The notes under the pieces were generated by a model that ran no database searches, was not told the origin of the DNA, and saw only the letters and a program-made list of their open reading frames with translations. The translations under genes were made by a program, and so were the position numbers. Below, one piece after another: positions 10,175 through 22,400 of a stretch of 64,000 bases of DNA (position 1 is its first letter; each line of letters begins with the position of its first letter). The DNA comes from Cyathus striatus (taxonomy: Eukaryota > Basidiomycota > Agaricomycetes > Agaricales > Nidulariaceae): NCBI GenBank assembly GCA_025738555.1, contig JAOVFP010000021.1:1922001-1986000 (forward strand), given 5' to 3'.

Positions 10175-13100
10175 ATGCCAGCTACGACGATACATTTTCC
10201 TGATGAAGAGATGTACTACGATGATAATGACGGACGAGAGAGGTACTGTCTTTTCCTCCTTTCCTCCTTCCCTTTTCTTCACCCCACCCTTTCCCTTATC
10301 CCTCGCTCTTATCTCCCATCCTTCATAAACCACCCCACTAACCCCTTCACCAGAACGAAATACAAATCCCCAACCATCCCCGCTTCAAAACTATTCAACA
10401 GCAGCACCACGAGCGGGAAGCAGAAGCAGAAGCAGCCACAGGGATACGCGGATGAGATAAATGTTCTTCCGGAGGGATACGATCCATATACGCCACCTGA
10501 CGGATTTCCATTTCCTATTCAGCCTCCTCTTGGTCCTCCTGTGGGGGAACGTGAACGTGAACGGTACGATATGCCTGTGCCGGAGCAGCAGCAGGAGACG
10601 GAGCGAAGACAAGGGATGGATAGAGTGTATACGCAGAGTGTACCGTTGGAGAGGAGGGATAAGTCGCACTCTGGGTCTTCTGGGTCTGGGTCAGGTTCTG
10701 GTTCTGGGAGGGGTGAAGGGGGGAGGGAGGGAGAAGGAACAAGGAGGAGGAACAGTTTGTCTAGGGCTTATGCTCGACTTATTGGTCGGGCAGGAGGAGG
10801 TGGGGAGAGAAGTGGTGCTGAGGCGTTAGCGGATTACATTGCAAATCCGGACCATGCTTCTTCCTCCCACCAACACCACCACCGATCGCATACCCACAAC
10901 ACCCACACCCACACTCAAAGCCAACCAACCTCATACCCCAACACCCGCTCGCGCTCACATCGTTCCAAATCACCCGAAAGTATCAATGCGCTCCTGGTGC
11001 TCACCACCGAACGCCTAAACCAGGAAATAGCCCGCGCGAATGCAGCGGAAAAGGTGAATGCGGAGGCGTTGGCGCATTTGAAGACTGCGATTGTGGAGAA
11101 GAGGAGGGTTGAGGTTCAACTTGGGAGGGCTGAGAAGGAGTTGGGGTTGTATAGGACGCAGTTGGATGTTGCTCAGAATGGTTCGTTTTCTTTTGCTTTA
11201 TCTCTCTTCTCCATTTTCTTCCTTTGTGTTTTTGATGGGTGACTTACGTTGGGTGTAGAAATCAATCGAGCGCAAGAAGTCACAAATCGCTTGCAAGACG
11301 AACTTCGGGAAGTTGAAGAACGAGCGAGTCGGGATCGGGATCGGTTGAGGAAGATGATTGAGGAGAGGGTTACGGCTGCTGCCAGGGAGGAGGGGTATCG
11401 TCAGGGACTTGCTGAAGCTAGGAGGATGGGGACGCAGTGGAGTTCGGGTTCGGGTTCGAGGCCTGGTCCAATGGAGTTTTTGTATCGGAGACCTAGGGAG
11501 AGGGAGGGAGGGAGAGAGAGAGATGGAGTGGTGGATGACAGAGAGGGTGATGAGCTTGTTAGTCCTGTTTCGTCGAGTTCGTCTGGGAGGAGTCGGATGG
11601 GGTCGTTAAGAGAGTATCTGAGGTTTGTTTTTCGATTTTTCTTTTTAAGTTTGGCTGATGAGTATTGTATAGGCCTAGAAGTAGATCCAGAGCACCTTCA
11701 CGAGCAGGTGAACGACAGGATCCACCCGATGTAGCTCCTATGGCAGCTCCACCTCCCATGCCAACAGTAGCCACACCAATCATGGTGCGCGTTCCCTCGA
11801 CTCAACCAGCACAACCACAACCCAGCCGCCCGCGTCCGCGTCCTACACCGGACCCGGAACCCGTCCATTCACCTGAAAGCATAGCAGTGCGGAACGGGTC
11901 TTCAGTGGGTCTGGGATCGACGAATAACTTGAACCGTTCTACGACGAATTTGGACGATAGAAAGAACGATTTCCATCCCGTCCCTGTGTATAATAGAAGT
12001 CGCAGCCCGGCACTTTCGCATCGGTCGGTTGTTCCTCCGGATGGGTACATTCCGACTGTGGCTGCTGGGTCGTCGATTATGTTGCCCCCGCCTCATGAGA
12101 TGGGGGGGAGTATGGCTATGAGTGAGCCTGGTGATGGGGATGATGGGGAGAGGGAGCAGGCGATTAGGGCTAGGGATTATGCGTATGGAGATGGTCAGGG
12201 TGCGGGGAGGTCGAGGTCTGCGATGGGGAGGCCGGTTGGCGCTCCAATTATTGCTACTGCGCCTTCTGCGGCGTCGACGAGGATTTCGCAGTATGATCTT
12301 GTTAGTCCCCCAAGAGATCGTGAGCGGGAAAGGGAGAGGCATGCGGGGAGAGGTGGTGCTGCGACGCCTACGCCTGCGCCTGGTACTGGGGGTGGGGGTG
12401 GGTTGAGGGCTCGTTCGGGGTCTGTTTCGAATGGCAATTCGAAGACGCAGCCAGAGCAGATTGCGGACCAGTGGAGGGCGTCGAATATGTATCGCTCTCA
12501 GACGCCTGAGGCGTCGGGCATGTATCGCTCCCAGACCCCCGGAGCGTCGGGCATATATAGGTCCCAGACGCCTGGAGCAGCGTCGTCTAGGAGGATGCAG
12601 TTTGTTGTTAGGAATGGTGATGGTATTGAGGTACGCATTTGATGTCTCCTTGTTGTTCTTGCATTTGTTTCGTCTACGCTTGTTGTGCACTTTGGTTAAC
12701 TATGCATGGTTTTTTCTTGCAGCGTCCGGCTACCACTGAACCTGTCAGACCCGATGTGACTATGCCCCGTTCTCCCCGTGTGAGTGGAGGCCCTAGACTC
12801 CCAAGACAGATTGTTCCCCCTGTGCCTTTGGGAAATGTCGTTACAGTCAATAGCCTGCACCATATCGATGTTAATCCTCAAATATACGACTACCCATATC
12901 CTCCACGATCTCCACCTGGCCCGTCGCCTGAGCAACAGCAACGCAAAAGTTCAACTGATTCAGACTCATCGAACAATTCAAACTCGAGTGGGAGCACTCG
13001 CACACGATCCCCGATCGATTGGCTGCGTAGCAGGTTCCAAAATGCACGTACTGTGACTGGTACGACTGTTCCTAACATTGACGTTGAGCCTCCTGTATGT

Positions 13101-13691
13101 GCTTCTTCTTTACTCTAAATTCTGATCTGACGTTTTGTTCCGCAGTCTCAGTCCCCTACGACTGCATCTGCACGGACGACCGTTGTCGATCCTGTCCTGT
13201 TATCCCCGGATCATGCTTCGATGAATCTGCCTCCGGCTGAGCCTTCGCAGGATACTACGTATACCGCTCGAGATGGTTCTCTCGGTCTGTACTCCCGTCC
13301 CCCTTCGCGATCCGCCGGTGCTGGCACTGGCGGCGGTGGCAACGCTGATCCACCGATCATAGGCGTGATCAGCGATAACCAACTCCCGCCAGGATTCATA
13401 CCCCTAAGTCCTATCCCTAGTATTTCGAACATGAACATCGAAGGTGGATTTGAGGCTATAGCTAATTCATCTTCTTCCCCCTCGCTTTCTAATCAGGGGA
13501 ACTCCATTGGGAGGATCTATGCTGATCCTAACCCGAGTCCGAGTCGACCGAGTACAGCGACGGGCATGAGTGGTTCCCTCCAGACTGGTTCTGGTTCTGG
13601 ATCGAGGATGCATAGGAGGGCTAATACGTATGGTGGTATTTATTCGCCTTTGCCGCTGGAGTTGAATATTTCGGCGTTTCCTGTTGGGTGA
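10175..13691 (+). CDS. Large disordered protein with central coiled coil, function unknown
   Basis: Exons 10175-10242, 10354-11180, 11259-11622, 11673-12630, 12723-13094 and 13146-13691 join to 3,135 nt, exactly 1,044 codons plus stop, with all phases closing. The protein starts MPATTIHFPDEEMYY. It has an acidic N-terminus, Ser/Gly/Arg-rich linkers and a His/Thr tract. A heptad-like helix with many charged residues spans roughly residues 240-390 (ALLVLTTERLNQEIARANAA, EVTNRLQDELREVEERA). Long Pro/Ser/Arg-rich tails follow, with three repeats of (M/I)YRSQTPxAS near the middle and SPESIAV/SPIDWL-type motifs. I do not recognise the family. The composition suggests a scaffold or cytoskeletal/polarity-type adaptor, but that is only a guess. 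Intron 1 is 111 nt with no stop, so retention would insert 37 residues. Confidence 0.83.
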
Positions 13692-14154
13692 TTTGTTCTT
13701 TGAGGATTTGGGTTATCCCCGTTCTAGTGACTCCTGATGGTGTATATATGTAATGTACTTGCTTTTGCATTCTTTGTGGTGCTGGACGTTGATCGTTGCT
13801 ACTGTGTTTTATATAGGTTTTGTATCGTTAGTGTACATTTTGCTGTTGATTGCTCTATGTGCGACATTAGAGCGGAATTGGGTGGGCCCCTGAAGATTCT
13901 GAAAGCTTCTCGTGCACGATGCATGAGACATGATAAGCTTGTTCATGATGTGTATGAGACCATACGACTTCTGCCTGTACTTAGTGAGATCTCCCCGCGC
14001 CTGATTAATTATAATATATCAACATATCATCATATGTGGCTATCTCCCATCTCTGCGCTATTAGTGTGTTGAACAGCTACTAACTTTCATTACATCGCCA
14101 TCCACAGCCATAGACCTCTATGAACACCCCAAACGTCTCTACCACCACCATCCC

Positions 14155-15776
14155 ATGCGTCAACGGACTCGAATTGTTGTCATTCTTTTTTCCCTACTGT
14201 CCCGCACGCTATCAGACTCCATTGTGAATCGCACAATCGATGATTCATTCGGAGACTCACAGACCTTCCAATTGCCCCTGTATAATCCACAATCGGGCGT
14301 ATGGGACGACGAGACGTGTCAAAAGTGTGCAATCAAGCCTGATCCATCAAAGGCATTCAAGAACACATATACTGCTGCGACGTATAATCCTGGACTACAG
14401 AATGTCTCTATAAGTATGGGCTTTGAAGGTAAGTAATATGGTGTTATTTGGGGGGTTTTAGTAATGTAACCTGGCTTACACAGGGACTGCGATTTATGTG
14501 TATTTTATTCTTGCAAATGACCAAGGTGACGGTATCACCACTATAACGATGGCCAACTTCACCATCGACGGACAGATAGTCGGAACTTTCAATCATGCTC
14601 CTGATCTCACTTCCACCGACATTCTCTTTAACCAATTGGTTTTCAGTAAGACTGATCTTCCGAATGGGATCCATCAACTTATCATTTCTACTTCTGATGT
14701 TAACCTCAATGTCTTCATCAATTTCGATTATGCCATATATACGTACGCAAGGCTTACATATCTCACAATATCGTGCAGTTTCTGACTTTGCTGATAGACA
14801 TGTCGACAGCGTTGACCCTGCCCCTTCAAGTTCCTCTTCTACTGCTTCTACTGCTTCCACTGCTTCCACTGCTTCCACTACTGACACTACTGACACTACT
14901 GACGCTACTGGCACTGCTTCCACTGCTTCCACTGCTTCCACTGCTTCCACTGCTTCCACTGCTTCCACTGCTTCCACTGCTTCCACTGCTTCCACTACTT
15001 CCACAAGCATACAGTCATTTTCTTCAACGACGTCTTCCATTCCTTTTAACGATCCAAATACGAACGCAAAGAAAAGATCGGTCTATTCAATAATCGGTGG
15101 AGTTGTAGGGGCAGTGGTTCTCATCGGTGTAATCATTGGTAGTTTCTTCTGTTGGAAACGGAGAGCTCAGAGGCGGCAGCTTCAACCTACACAGTGGGGA
15201 GTAGCAGAACCGACCAATCAAGATATGCCCAACGCGTCAAACACAGCAGCAGTAATGACACCATTTCTTCCCTTCCTCTTCGCCAGTAGCAATGATCACA
15301 ATACACCAAGCAAGGGCAACAGTGGCGCTGACTTGTCAAGATCAAATCAGCAACTCTCGTCTCCGACATCTAAAGCTCCCATGAGCTCGAGTTCCACACC
15401 CGGAGGCACCAAGTCAAATTCATTCGACCCATCGTCCTCAATTAGCCAATCGGTCACAGCTACAGGGAGCAGTTCATCAACCCTCCCACAAGACGAAATC
15501 CGTCAAGCTCGCCAAAGAGAACTTCAGCAACGCTTACTTGTCGTACACCAGGAAATGTACGAGCTCAGAGCAGAATTAAGCACTCATGAAGTTCCTGGAG
15601 CGAGTGCGGAGATATTTGAAATATCTCAGACTGGAGGAGATGGCGATGAGATAGTAAGAGGGATGAGTGAACAGATGCAAGCGATGCAGGCCCAGATTGA
15701 GTTTTTGCAGTCTCAGCAGCAGAGCGAGTGGGCACAAGGATTGACGGATGATCCTCCACCAGGGTATACCCCGTGA
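14155..15776 (+). CDS. Surface protein M1: signal peptide, beta-rich ectodomain, Ser/Thr stalk, one TM helix, coiled-coil tail, PPxY end
   Basis: Exons 14155-14428, 14484-14742 and 14798-15776 give 503 residues. Order: signal peptide (VVILFSLLS); ectodomain with NRTIDDSFGD, WDDETCQKC, TAIYVYFILAN, FTIDGQ and FINFDYAIYT; a Ser/Thr/Ala stalk; a TM helix (IIGGVVGAVVLIGVIIGSFF) followed by basic KRRAQRR; a Ser-rich cytosolic tail; a helix (ARQRELQQRLLVVHQEMYEL) and a second Gln-rich helix; then DDPPPGYTP. Known: this architecture is common in Agaricomycetes and has no assigned function. PPxY motifs bind WW domains such as those of NEDD4/Rsp5 ubiquitin ligases. Inferred: a cell-surface adhesion or sensing protein whose turnover may be controlled by ubiquitination. 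M2 at 17512 is its tandem twin. Confidence 0.85.
14838..15005 (+). repeat. 9-bp coding minisatellite in the M1 stalk
   Basis: A 9-bp unit, ACTGCTTCC, encodes Thr-Ala-Ser and is repeated many times in two blocks separated by Thr-Asp-Thr units. M2, its tandem twin, has almost none of it. The unit leaves all three plus frames and one minus frame open here, so the overlapping ORFs (14444-15040 minus, 14773-15093 plus) are by-products. Confidence 0.9.
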
Positions 15777-15950
15777 CTGTGTTATTCTTAATCGTTTGTT
15801 ACTGAAAGCTAGGAATTAAGTATTGCAGATTCTTAACACTAGAGAACTGTTCCCGTTAGAGCAGCTTGTTTCCTTGAGCATAAAGTGAAGGAGAACACGA
15901 TTAGCCGTGGAACAACAATGTTAGTATTATTTATGATGAATATAACCTTT

Positions 15951-16634
15951 TAAGACCAACTACCTTAAAAGGTAGCGGGAATAGTTGGGTTACAGGGTCG
16001 TCTGGACTTCCCAATAAGGCGTTTCGGGATCTTGGTTAGGATCTCAACGTGATTGGCTGAAGCCGCGTGGCGTGCGTGACAACTATTATCTTGTCCATAT
16101 CGTTCCCTTCTTCCAGTTCTCGTCGTTCGTTGCTCTCTCACACCCGCCATTTCGCAGTTATTTCATACGTGTAACCCACTTATATTCAAGTTTACAGCCC
16201 TCCTCCGCAATCTCACGACGACAATAAATCGTTACCACAATCCACAGTCTGAATCTACCGGTCAATAATTACACGGATCACGCATCCTCCCAACATTCCC
16301 TATCCTACCATTATTCCCTCTCGATTTTCATAGCTCACTGGTATTTATTCGATTTATATAGCGCTACTTCAAGACGTCTCTACGGCTCAGGACCAAAATA
16401 ATAGAGTAATTCTCGGAACGTAAGCCACTTATCATCACACATCTTGTAAGTAGCGCAGCTCACAGTCTCACTGTGCGTTCCTGAAGACTGCTTTCCTAGA
16501 TTCCCTCTAGCCACCTCCTGTATACTCGAGAGTGTTGGTCTGCTTCCACATGAGGTATGTTCTTGTCGAGTACTCCCCACTGTAAAACTTACCGATGTTA
16601 CTGGTACCTGGTATGAGCCATGCGCTGATACGCG
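15951..16634. other. Spacer between the two tandem units
   Basis: Not duplicated. No gene supported. A small palindrome, CTACCTT-AA-AAGGTAG, lies at about 15960-15975. Confidence 0.5.
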
Positions 16635-16923
16635 TTTCCGGTTGGGTGAAAGTTTGGTTCTTTGAGGATTGGGTTATCCCCTTTTTAATGACTCCTAATG
16701 GTGTATATATGTAATGTACATGCTTTTACGTTCCTTGTGGTGCTGGATGTTGATCGTCGCTATTGTGTTTTATATAGGTTTTGTATCGTTGTATCGTTAG
16801 TGTAAATTTTACTGTTGATTACTCTATGTGCGATGTTAGAGCGGGATTCTGAAGATTATGAAGACTTCTCGTGCACGATACACGAGGCATCGTAAGCGTG
16901 GTTATAATGTGGCTGAGATCATA

Positions 16924-17339
16924 TAACTACTAATACTATCACCAATCATTAATCACTAATCAGTACTTCATGTTGTTACATGTGTGACAGTTACTGAAAT
17001 TCAAACTCCCTTGATCGTTTTGATGGCACATCGTTCGACGTCGACGACATGCTGTAACAAGTAAACCGAACAAGCTCCTTAGCGTGCTTTACGCTCATCA
17101 AAACGATCAAAACGATCACCACTTTCAGATTTCGCCTCGCCGCAACGCGGCCAGTGTGACGACCTTCCAAAAACAGACATCTGAAATTTGAGAGATCTTC
17201 AATAATAAAAGGTGATATTCGAGTTTAATAACACTACTAGATAGCAGAATTCAAATATTGAGGGCAGATGAGCATGACAATATGTAGAAATTTGCCCAAC
17301 ACGAACTACTGATCAACCCGAACTACTGATTGGTGATGG
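16924..17339. mobile_element. 416-bp MITE-like insertion with TA target duplication
   Basis: Unit A reads CATACGACTTCTG at this point (about 13971). Unit B reads CATA, then 416 extra bases, then TACGACTTCTG, so a TA is duplicated. Near the ends lie inverted copies of TCACCAATCA. The termini themselves are not a clean inverted repeat, so the family is uncertain (a Tc1/mariner-like MITE is the simplest reading). Confidence 0.55.
17011..17110. repeat. 15-bp perfect inverted repeat inside the 416-bp insertion
   Basis: TTGATCGTTTTGATG at 17011-17025 pairs with CATCAAAACGATCAA at 17096-17110, 70 nt apart. It belongs to the inserted sequence, not to the M2 promoter proper. Confidence 0.8.
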
Positions 17340-17511
17340 TACGACTTCTGCCCGTACTTAGTGGAATCAGTGGATAATCATCTATGGCTATCTCCCATCC
17401 AAATTGTGCCATTAGCTTGTTGAACAGCTATTAGCTTTCATTACATCACTTTCCACAGCCATAGACCTCTATCATTATGAACTCCCCCAACGTTTCCACC
17501 ACCACCATCCC

Positions 17512-19007
17512 ATGCGTCGACGCACTGGAGCGGCTGTCATTCTTTTTTCCCTATTGTTCTGCACGCTTGCAGACTCCATTGTGAATCGCACAATCGATGA
17601 TTCCCTCGGGGATTCCGACCCACATACGTTTACAAAGCCCCTGTATAATCCACCATCTGGCGTATGGGACGATGAGACGTGTCAAAAGTGTGCAATCAAG
17701 CCTGATCCATCAAAGGCATTCAAGAACACATATACTGCTGCAACCTACAATCCTGGACTACAGAATGTTTCCATAAGTATGGGCTTTGAAGGTAAATAAT
17801 AGTGTTATTTGGAGGGTTGTAACTTTTGATGTGACCTGGCGTGCACAGGGACTGCGATTTATGTGTATTTTATTCTTGCAAATGACCAAGGTGACGGTAT
17901 CACTACTATAACGATGGCCAACTTTACCATCGACGGACAGATGGTTGGCGCTTTCACTCATGCCCCCGATCTCACTTCCACCGACATTCTTTTCAACCAA
18001 TTGGTTTTCAGTAAGACTGACATTCCGAATGGAGTCCATCAACTTGTCATTTCTACTTCTGATGTTGACTTCAATGTCTTCATCAACTTCGATTATGCCA
18101 TATATACGTATGCCAGGCTCAAATATCTCGCTGTCGTACAACTCCTGACTTTTCTGGTAGACATGTAGACAGCGTTGACCCTGCCCCTTCAGGCACCTCT
18201 TCCACCTCTTCCGCTACTTCTACAAGCATACAATCATTTTCTTCTTCTCCAGCAACGACATCTTCTATTTCTTCTAACGATCCAAATACGAAGCCCAACG
18301 TAAATAAAAGATCGGTCTATTCAATAATCGGTGGAGTTGTAGGGGCAGTGGTTTTCATCGGTGTAATTATTGGTAGTTTCTTCTGTTGGAAGCGGAGGGC
18401 TCGGAGGCGGCAGCTTCAACCTACACAGTGGGGAGTAGCAGAACTGAACGGTCAATATATGGCCAACGCGTCGGACACAACAACAGTGATGACACCGTTT
18501 CTTCCGTTTCTCCCTGCCAGCAGCAGTGATCACAATACACCAAGCAAGGGCAACAGTGGTGCTGACTTATCAGGGTCAAATCAACTCTTGTTTCCGGCAT
18601 CTAAAGCTCCCATGAGTTCGAGCTCCACACCCGGAGGCACCAAGTCAAATTCATACGACCCATCGTCCTCAAGTAGCCAATCAGTCACAGCTACAGGGAG
18701 CAGTTCATCCACCTCCTCACGAGACGAAATCCGTCAAGCTCGCCAAAGAGAACTTCAGCAACGCTTACTTGCCATACACCAAGAAATGAACGAGCTCAGA
18801 GCAGAATTAAGCACCCATGGAGTTCCTGGAGCGGGTGCGGGGATGGTTGAAATAGAGCAGACTGGAGGGGACAGCGATGAGATAGTAAGAGGGATGAGTG
18901 AACAGATGCAAGCGATGCAGGCCCAGATTGAGTTTTTGCAGTCTCAGCAGCAGAGCGAGTGGGCACAGGGATTGACGAATGATCCTCCACCAGGGTATAC
19001 CCCATGA
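17512..19007 (+). CDS. Surface protein M2, tandem paralogue of M1 with short stalk and PPxY tail
   Basis: Exons 17512-17791, 17849-18107 and 18161-19007 give 461 residues, with introns at the same places as M1. Signal peptide AAVILFSLLFCTLAD, ectodomain motifs (NRTIDDSLGD, CQKC, FTIDGQ, FDYAIYT), short Ser/Thr stalk, TM helix ending VVFIGVIIGSFFCWKRRA, Ser-rich tail, helices and the C-terminal DPPPGYTP are all present. The stalk is much shorter than in M1 because the Thr-Ala-Ser repeat is missing. Its upstream region carries the 416-bp insertion, which may alter expression. Family function unknown. Confidence 0.85.
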
Positions 19008-19448
19008 CCGAGTTGTGTTGTTATTCGTATACTTATATCAATTAGGAATTTATACCCCGTGACTGTGTTCTTAATCGTTTGTTACTGAAAACTAGGAATT
19101 AAGTATTGCAGATTCTTAACACTAGAGGGCTGTTTCCGTTAGAGCAGCTTGTTTCCTTGAGCATGAAGTGAAGGAGAACACAATTAGCCGTGGAACAACA
19201 ATATTATCATTAATTATGATGAATATAAATATTCCAAGATATCGATCTGGTATATAGTCGATCGGAAGAGAAAAATATTAATAAGAGTGTAACTCTAAGT
19301 GGTTGGCTAACGAAACGAGATGCCAAATAAGTATGATAACGTTGATATACATTTAAAATAAGTGCCTTTCGTGGAATGGCGATTTAACAACATTCTTAAT
19401 CTATTTGTTTCAGGACCTTAGCAAGCCTTCCCGGCTGGGCCGGGCAGG

Positions 19449-22400
19449 TTAGCATTGACACTCAGGGCACCGCCGGCGTTGAGCGGTTAGTCTCGAGACG
19501 CATCTAGAAAGTACAGTCAGCTTCAGAAATCAACTTCAAGTTGTCTGACACGTACGGAGCACAGAATACATGACCACAGCCTGCCACAGTTGTACTGCTA
19601 GGAATTTTGATACATATAGAACAGACAGGTTTCTCGCTGGAACTTGTATCAGAAACTGTTCGCAAGCTGGTCATGGACGGGTTGCTCTTCGTTTCCCATT
19701 TCTTTGCAGGCCAACCGATGTACACCCCATTTGAGTCGGCAATCTCGCCCAAAGTGAGGAGCGTATGTTCACATAGCATACTGTTATCCTCCATGGATGC
19801 GCCTGAGAGTAAACGGGATCCCGATCTGAGTGCGGAGCTGGTAAAACGATTAGGTTCAAACCAGCATGCTTGAGATGGAAACGTACCCATTCCCAATCTT
19901 CAGCCTGTTAAGAGAAAAGTTACCTCGAGAATTTATGTGCGCCACCACTGAGCAGTCATCGAGGTTAACGTTGTCCCCGAGCTATTCAAATGTCATTACC
20001 CTGAAAACATGAGTATCGCATACAACATACCTCAACTAGGTCAGGCTCAGTCATAACAGCTGTCCGGAGTCCACTTGCGAAAATGCTGCAGTTTTTGCCA
20101 ATCTTAGCACCTGAGGCGCGGAGGTACCAAACCATATAGATGGAACCGGTGATTAGGTTGAGTGCACCGCCATTACCATATCCCTTGAAAAGGATCAGGG
20201 AAACCACTTGATGAAGTTGCCAGCGCTGATTATAGCTGGATTTATTCCAATCGTAGGGTCCTTCTTTCCGTGTGCCGATGATCGCGATTTTGGTGACGAC
20301 CACCCATAACATGGCAAGCACAGCTTGCACATTTAAAATTATGATAAAGCATACTGAGATCATGCAGTACAGCACCACTAGCTGGTACCAACTGGGTCGC
20401 AAAAGTTCGTGGAGGTTAATGTAGGAATGTGCGTGCTGGAGAATGACCGCGGCGAACACTGGACTGACCGACCAGTAGACTGCGAATAGTGCCGCAATAG
20501 CAAGATTGATGAGCAAAATGAGAGGATAGGGATATACAAAGTAATTTGCCTCTCGCTTGTAAAAGGCTCTGGCAAATGGTGTAGTGGTGTCATCTTTCTC
20601 GGGATTAGGTTCGGTTGAACCCCTAGAGAAGCAGACTGCCTCTCCATTTTCTAATAATAGATATCAGAAACGCGTCCATGCATGTTAATAAAAATATAAT
20701 AGACCATTTCCTAGCCAGGTGGACCCTGCCCTATAGATACCATTTCGCCTTCCTAATGCCCCGGATCCCATGACTGCTCGGCGTCCAACGTGGGTCCCTG
20801 GAAGAAGGACAACGCGATCCGCAATCATTGCTGGAGAAACAACTGAGCTTCCTGTGCGAGGTTATGGTCGTAGAATGCTTACCACCGTCTTCCACAACTA
20901 TCTTTGCTGAGCCAAGAGAATCGGTCGTGAAGAGTTCCGAGTAAGAACCAAAGACAACATTATCTCCTATTTCTAGTAACTCTGGATCAAGACAGTAAAT
21001 CCCTCCTCCGGGCCAATAAATATGCTTTCCGATTTTTGCACCCATGGCACGATATACAATCTAGAGGGATAATTAGATGAATAAATAACAACTATGGCAA
21101 GAGTACTGACCGAGACAACCTCGTAGTGCGATCCTAACAATTCAAATGCCCTCTGTAATACACCTTGTGATAGTAAAAAAGAGTTGATATATCTTCGCAG
21201 CAGCACCAACTGTGTCATTTTCTCTGCAGGTCCCTCTCTGTTAAGGCCGAAGGCTCGCTTGACGATGATGCCGAGCGCGAGTTGTACGAGAGGTGCACAG
21301 ATAGCTCGTATAATCATAGTGAAGCCATGGAATAGGATGCGACGAGGAGAGGAGAACCAGTGAATAACAGACTCGAGGCTGCTAAGACCGTCATCAGCAG
21401 TGGTTGTCTCGTCAAACATAAGTAGTAAAGCGAAACACCAGGGTAAATCTGTTTAAAATATATTAGGCCCTCTCGCACTGAATATATTAAACAACATACA
21501 TGAAATGACGGTGACCAGAAATATTATGGGCCAAGCAACAAATATTTGGAGAGCCCAATATGGTTCGGCAATTAAAGTGCGATTGTAAGCCGAGAACGAC
21601 GGAGGAGACGGCGCGTCATGAGAGGATGCATGAGGTCCGTAAACAAGACCATCCGGAATGACAGCGCCTGGGGATATTTGTGTATAGGTGTTGATTGTAA
21701 CACCACGGCCGATGATAATATTGTCCAGGCGGAAATAGCCGTCCCGTTCGACACAGAAACCACGTACTAACGCTGCATCAATCCTACACCCATCACCTAT
21801 GTTCAGGAGATCGTATTCGCGCAGATGCGCCTTCTTGTCAATAACAACGTCCTTTCCAATCTTCGCGCCCAGTAATCGATAATAGAGAATTTCCATTGAA
21901 GGATGAATGGAGAAGATTCCTTTACCGGAAGATCTGTGAGGAATTTTCAGCGCTGAGTAATCATAGCTGACCCGATTCTATACCTTAGTGATTGGTTTAC
22001 TAACCACCAGCGCAAATGATACATCGACCACCTGACATACACATGTGAGATGCAGAAAATATTAATGACGTAATTCACTCACATAGGATATGTCCCAGGC
22101 TTGTATTTCCCAATAACTAACCATTTGAACACAATAGCAGCTATCGGAGAAACAATTCGAGACGCTAGCCTTGCACCGATCATCGCCAGTATCAGAATCC
22201 CCATCCTTGCAAAATAAGTATGATCGGTTCCGGGTTGGGACAAGTAAACCAACAAATACAAAATCATTACCCCTGTAGAAAGGTTAAAACACGAACCACG
22301 TAATATGAAAAATACAAAAGATAAAACATACATGTAAACGCAGATTTGAGCGGGTAGAAGAATATAAATGGGAGAGCTTGAATTATCATGACTAGTGGGT

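Larger units (their letters stand above)
13677..15950 (+). repeat. Tandem duplication unit A (carries gene M1)
   Basis: The last bases of the 10175 gene (GTTTCCTGTTGGGTGA), its 3' flank with the GGTGTATATATGTAATGTAC block, the M1 gene, and the tail with GATTCTTAACACTAGAG and CAGCTTGTTTCCTTGAGCAT all recur in order at 16635-19225. The right limit is where similarity is lost near 15950. Confidence 0.8.
16635..19225 (+). repeat. Tandem duplication unit B (carries gene M2)
   Basis: Same orientation as unit A at 13677-15950. It differs by the 416-bp insertion at 16924-17339, by loss or non-gain of the stalk minisatellite, and by a short internal re-duplication after the M2 stop (TATACCCCGTGACTGTGTT near 19049). 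Confidence 0.8.

Noticed and set aside
11902..12690. 262-codon minus-strand Arg/Pro-rich ORF
   Set aside because: Shadow of exon 4 of the 10175-13691 gene; no motif, no start context, composition artefact.
14444..15040. 198-codon minus-strand ORF rich in Glu-Ala-Val repeats
   Set aside because: It is the reverse reading of the 9-bp coding minisatellite in M1; the plus-strand frame has exon structure and paralogues.
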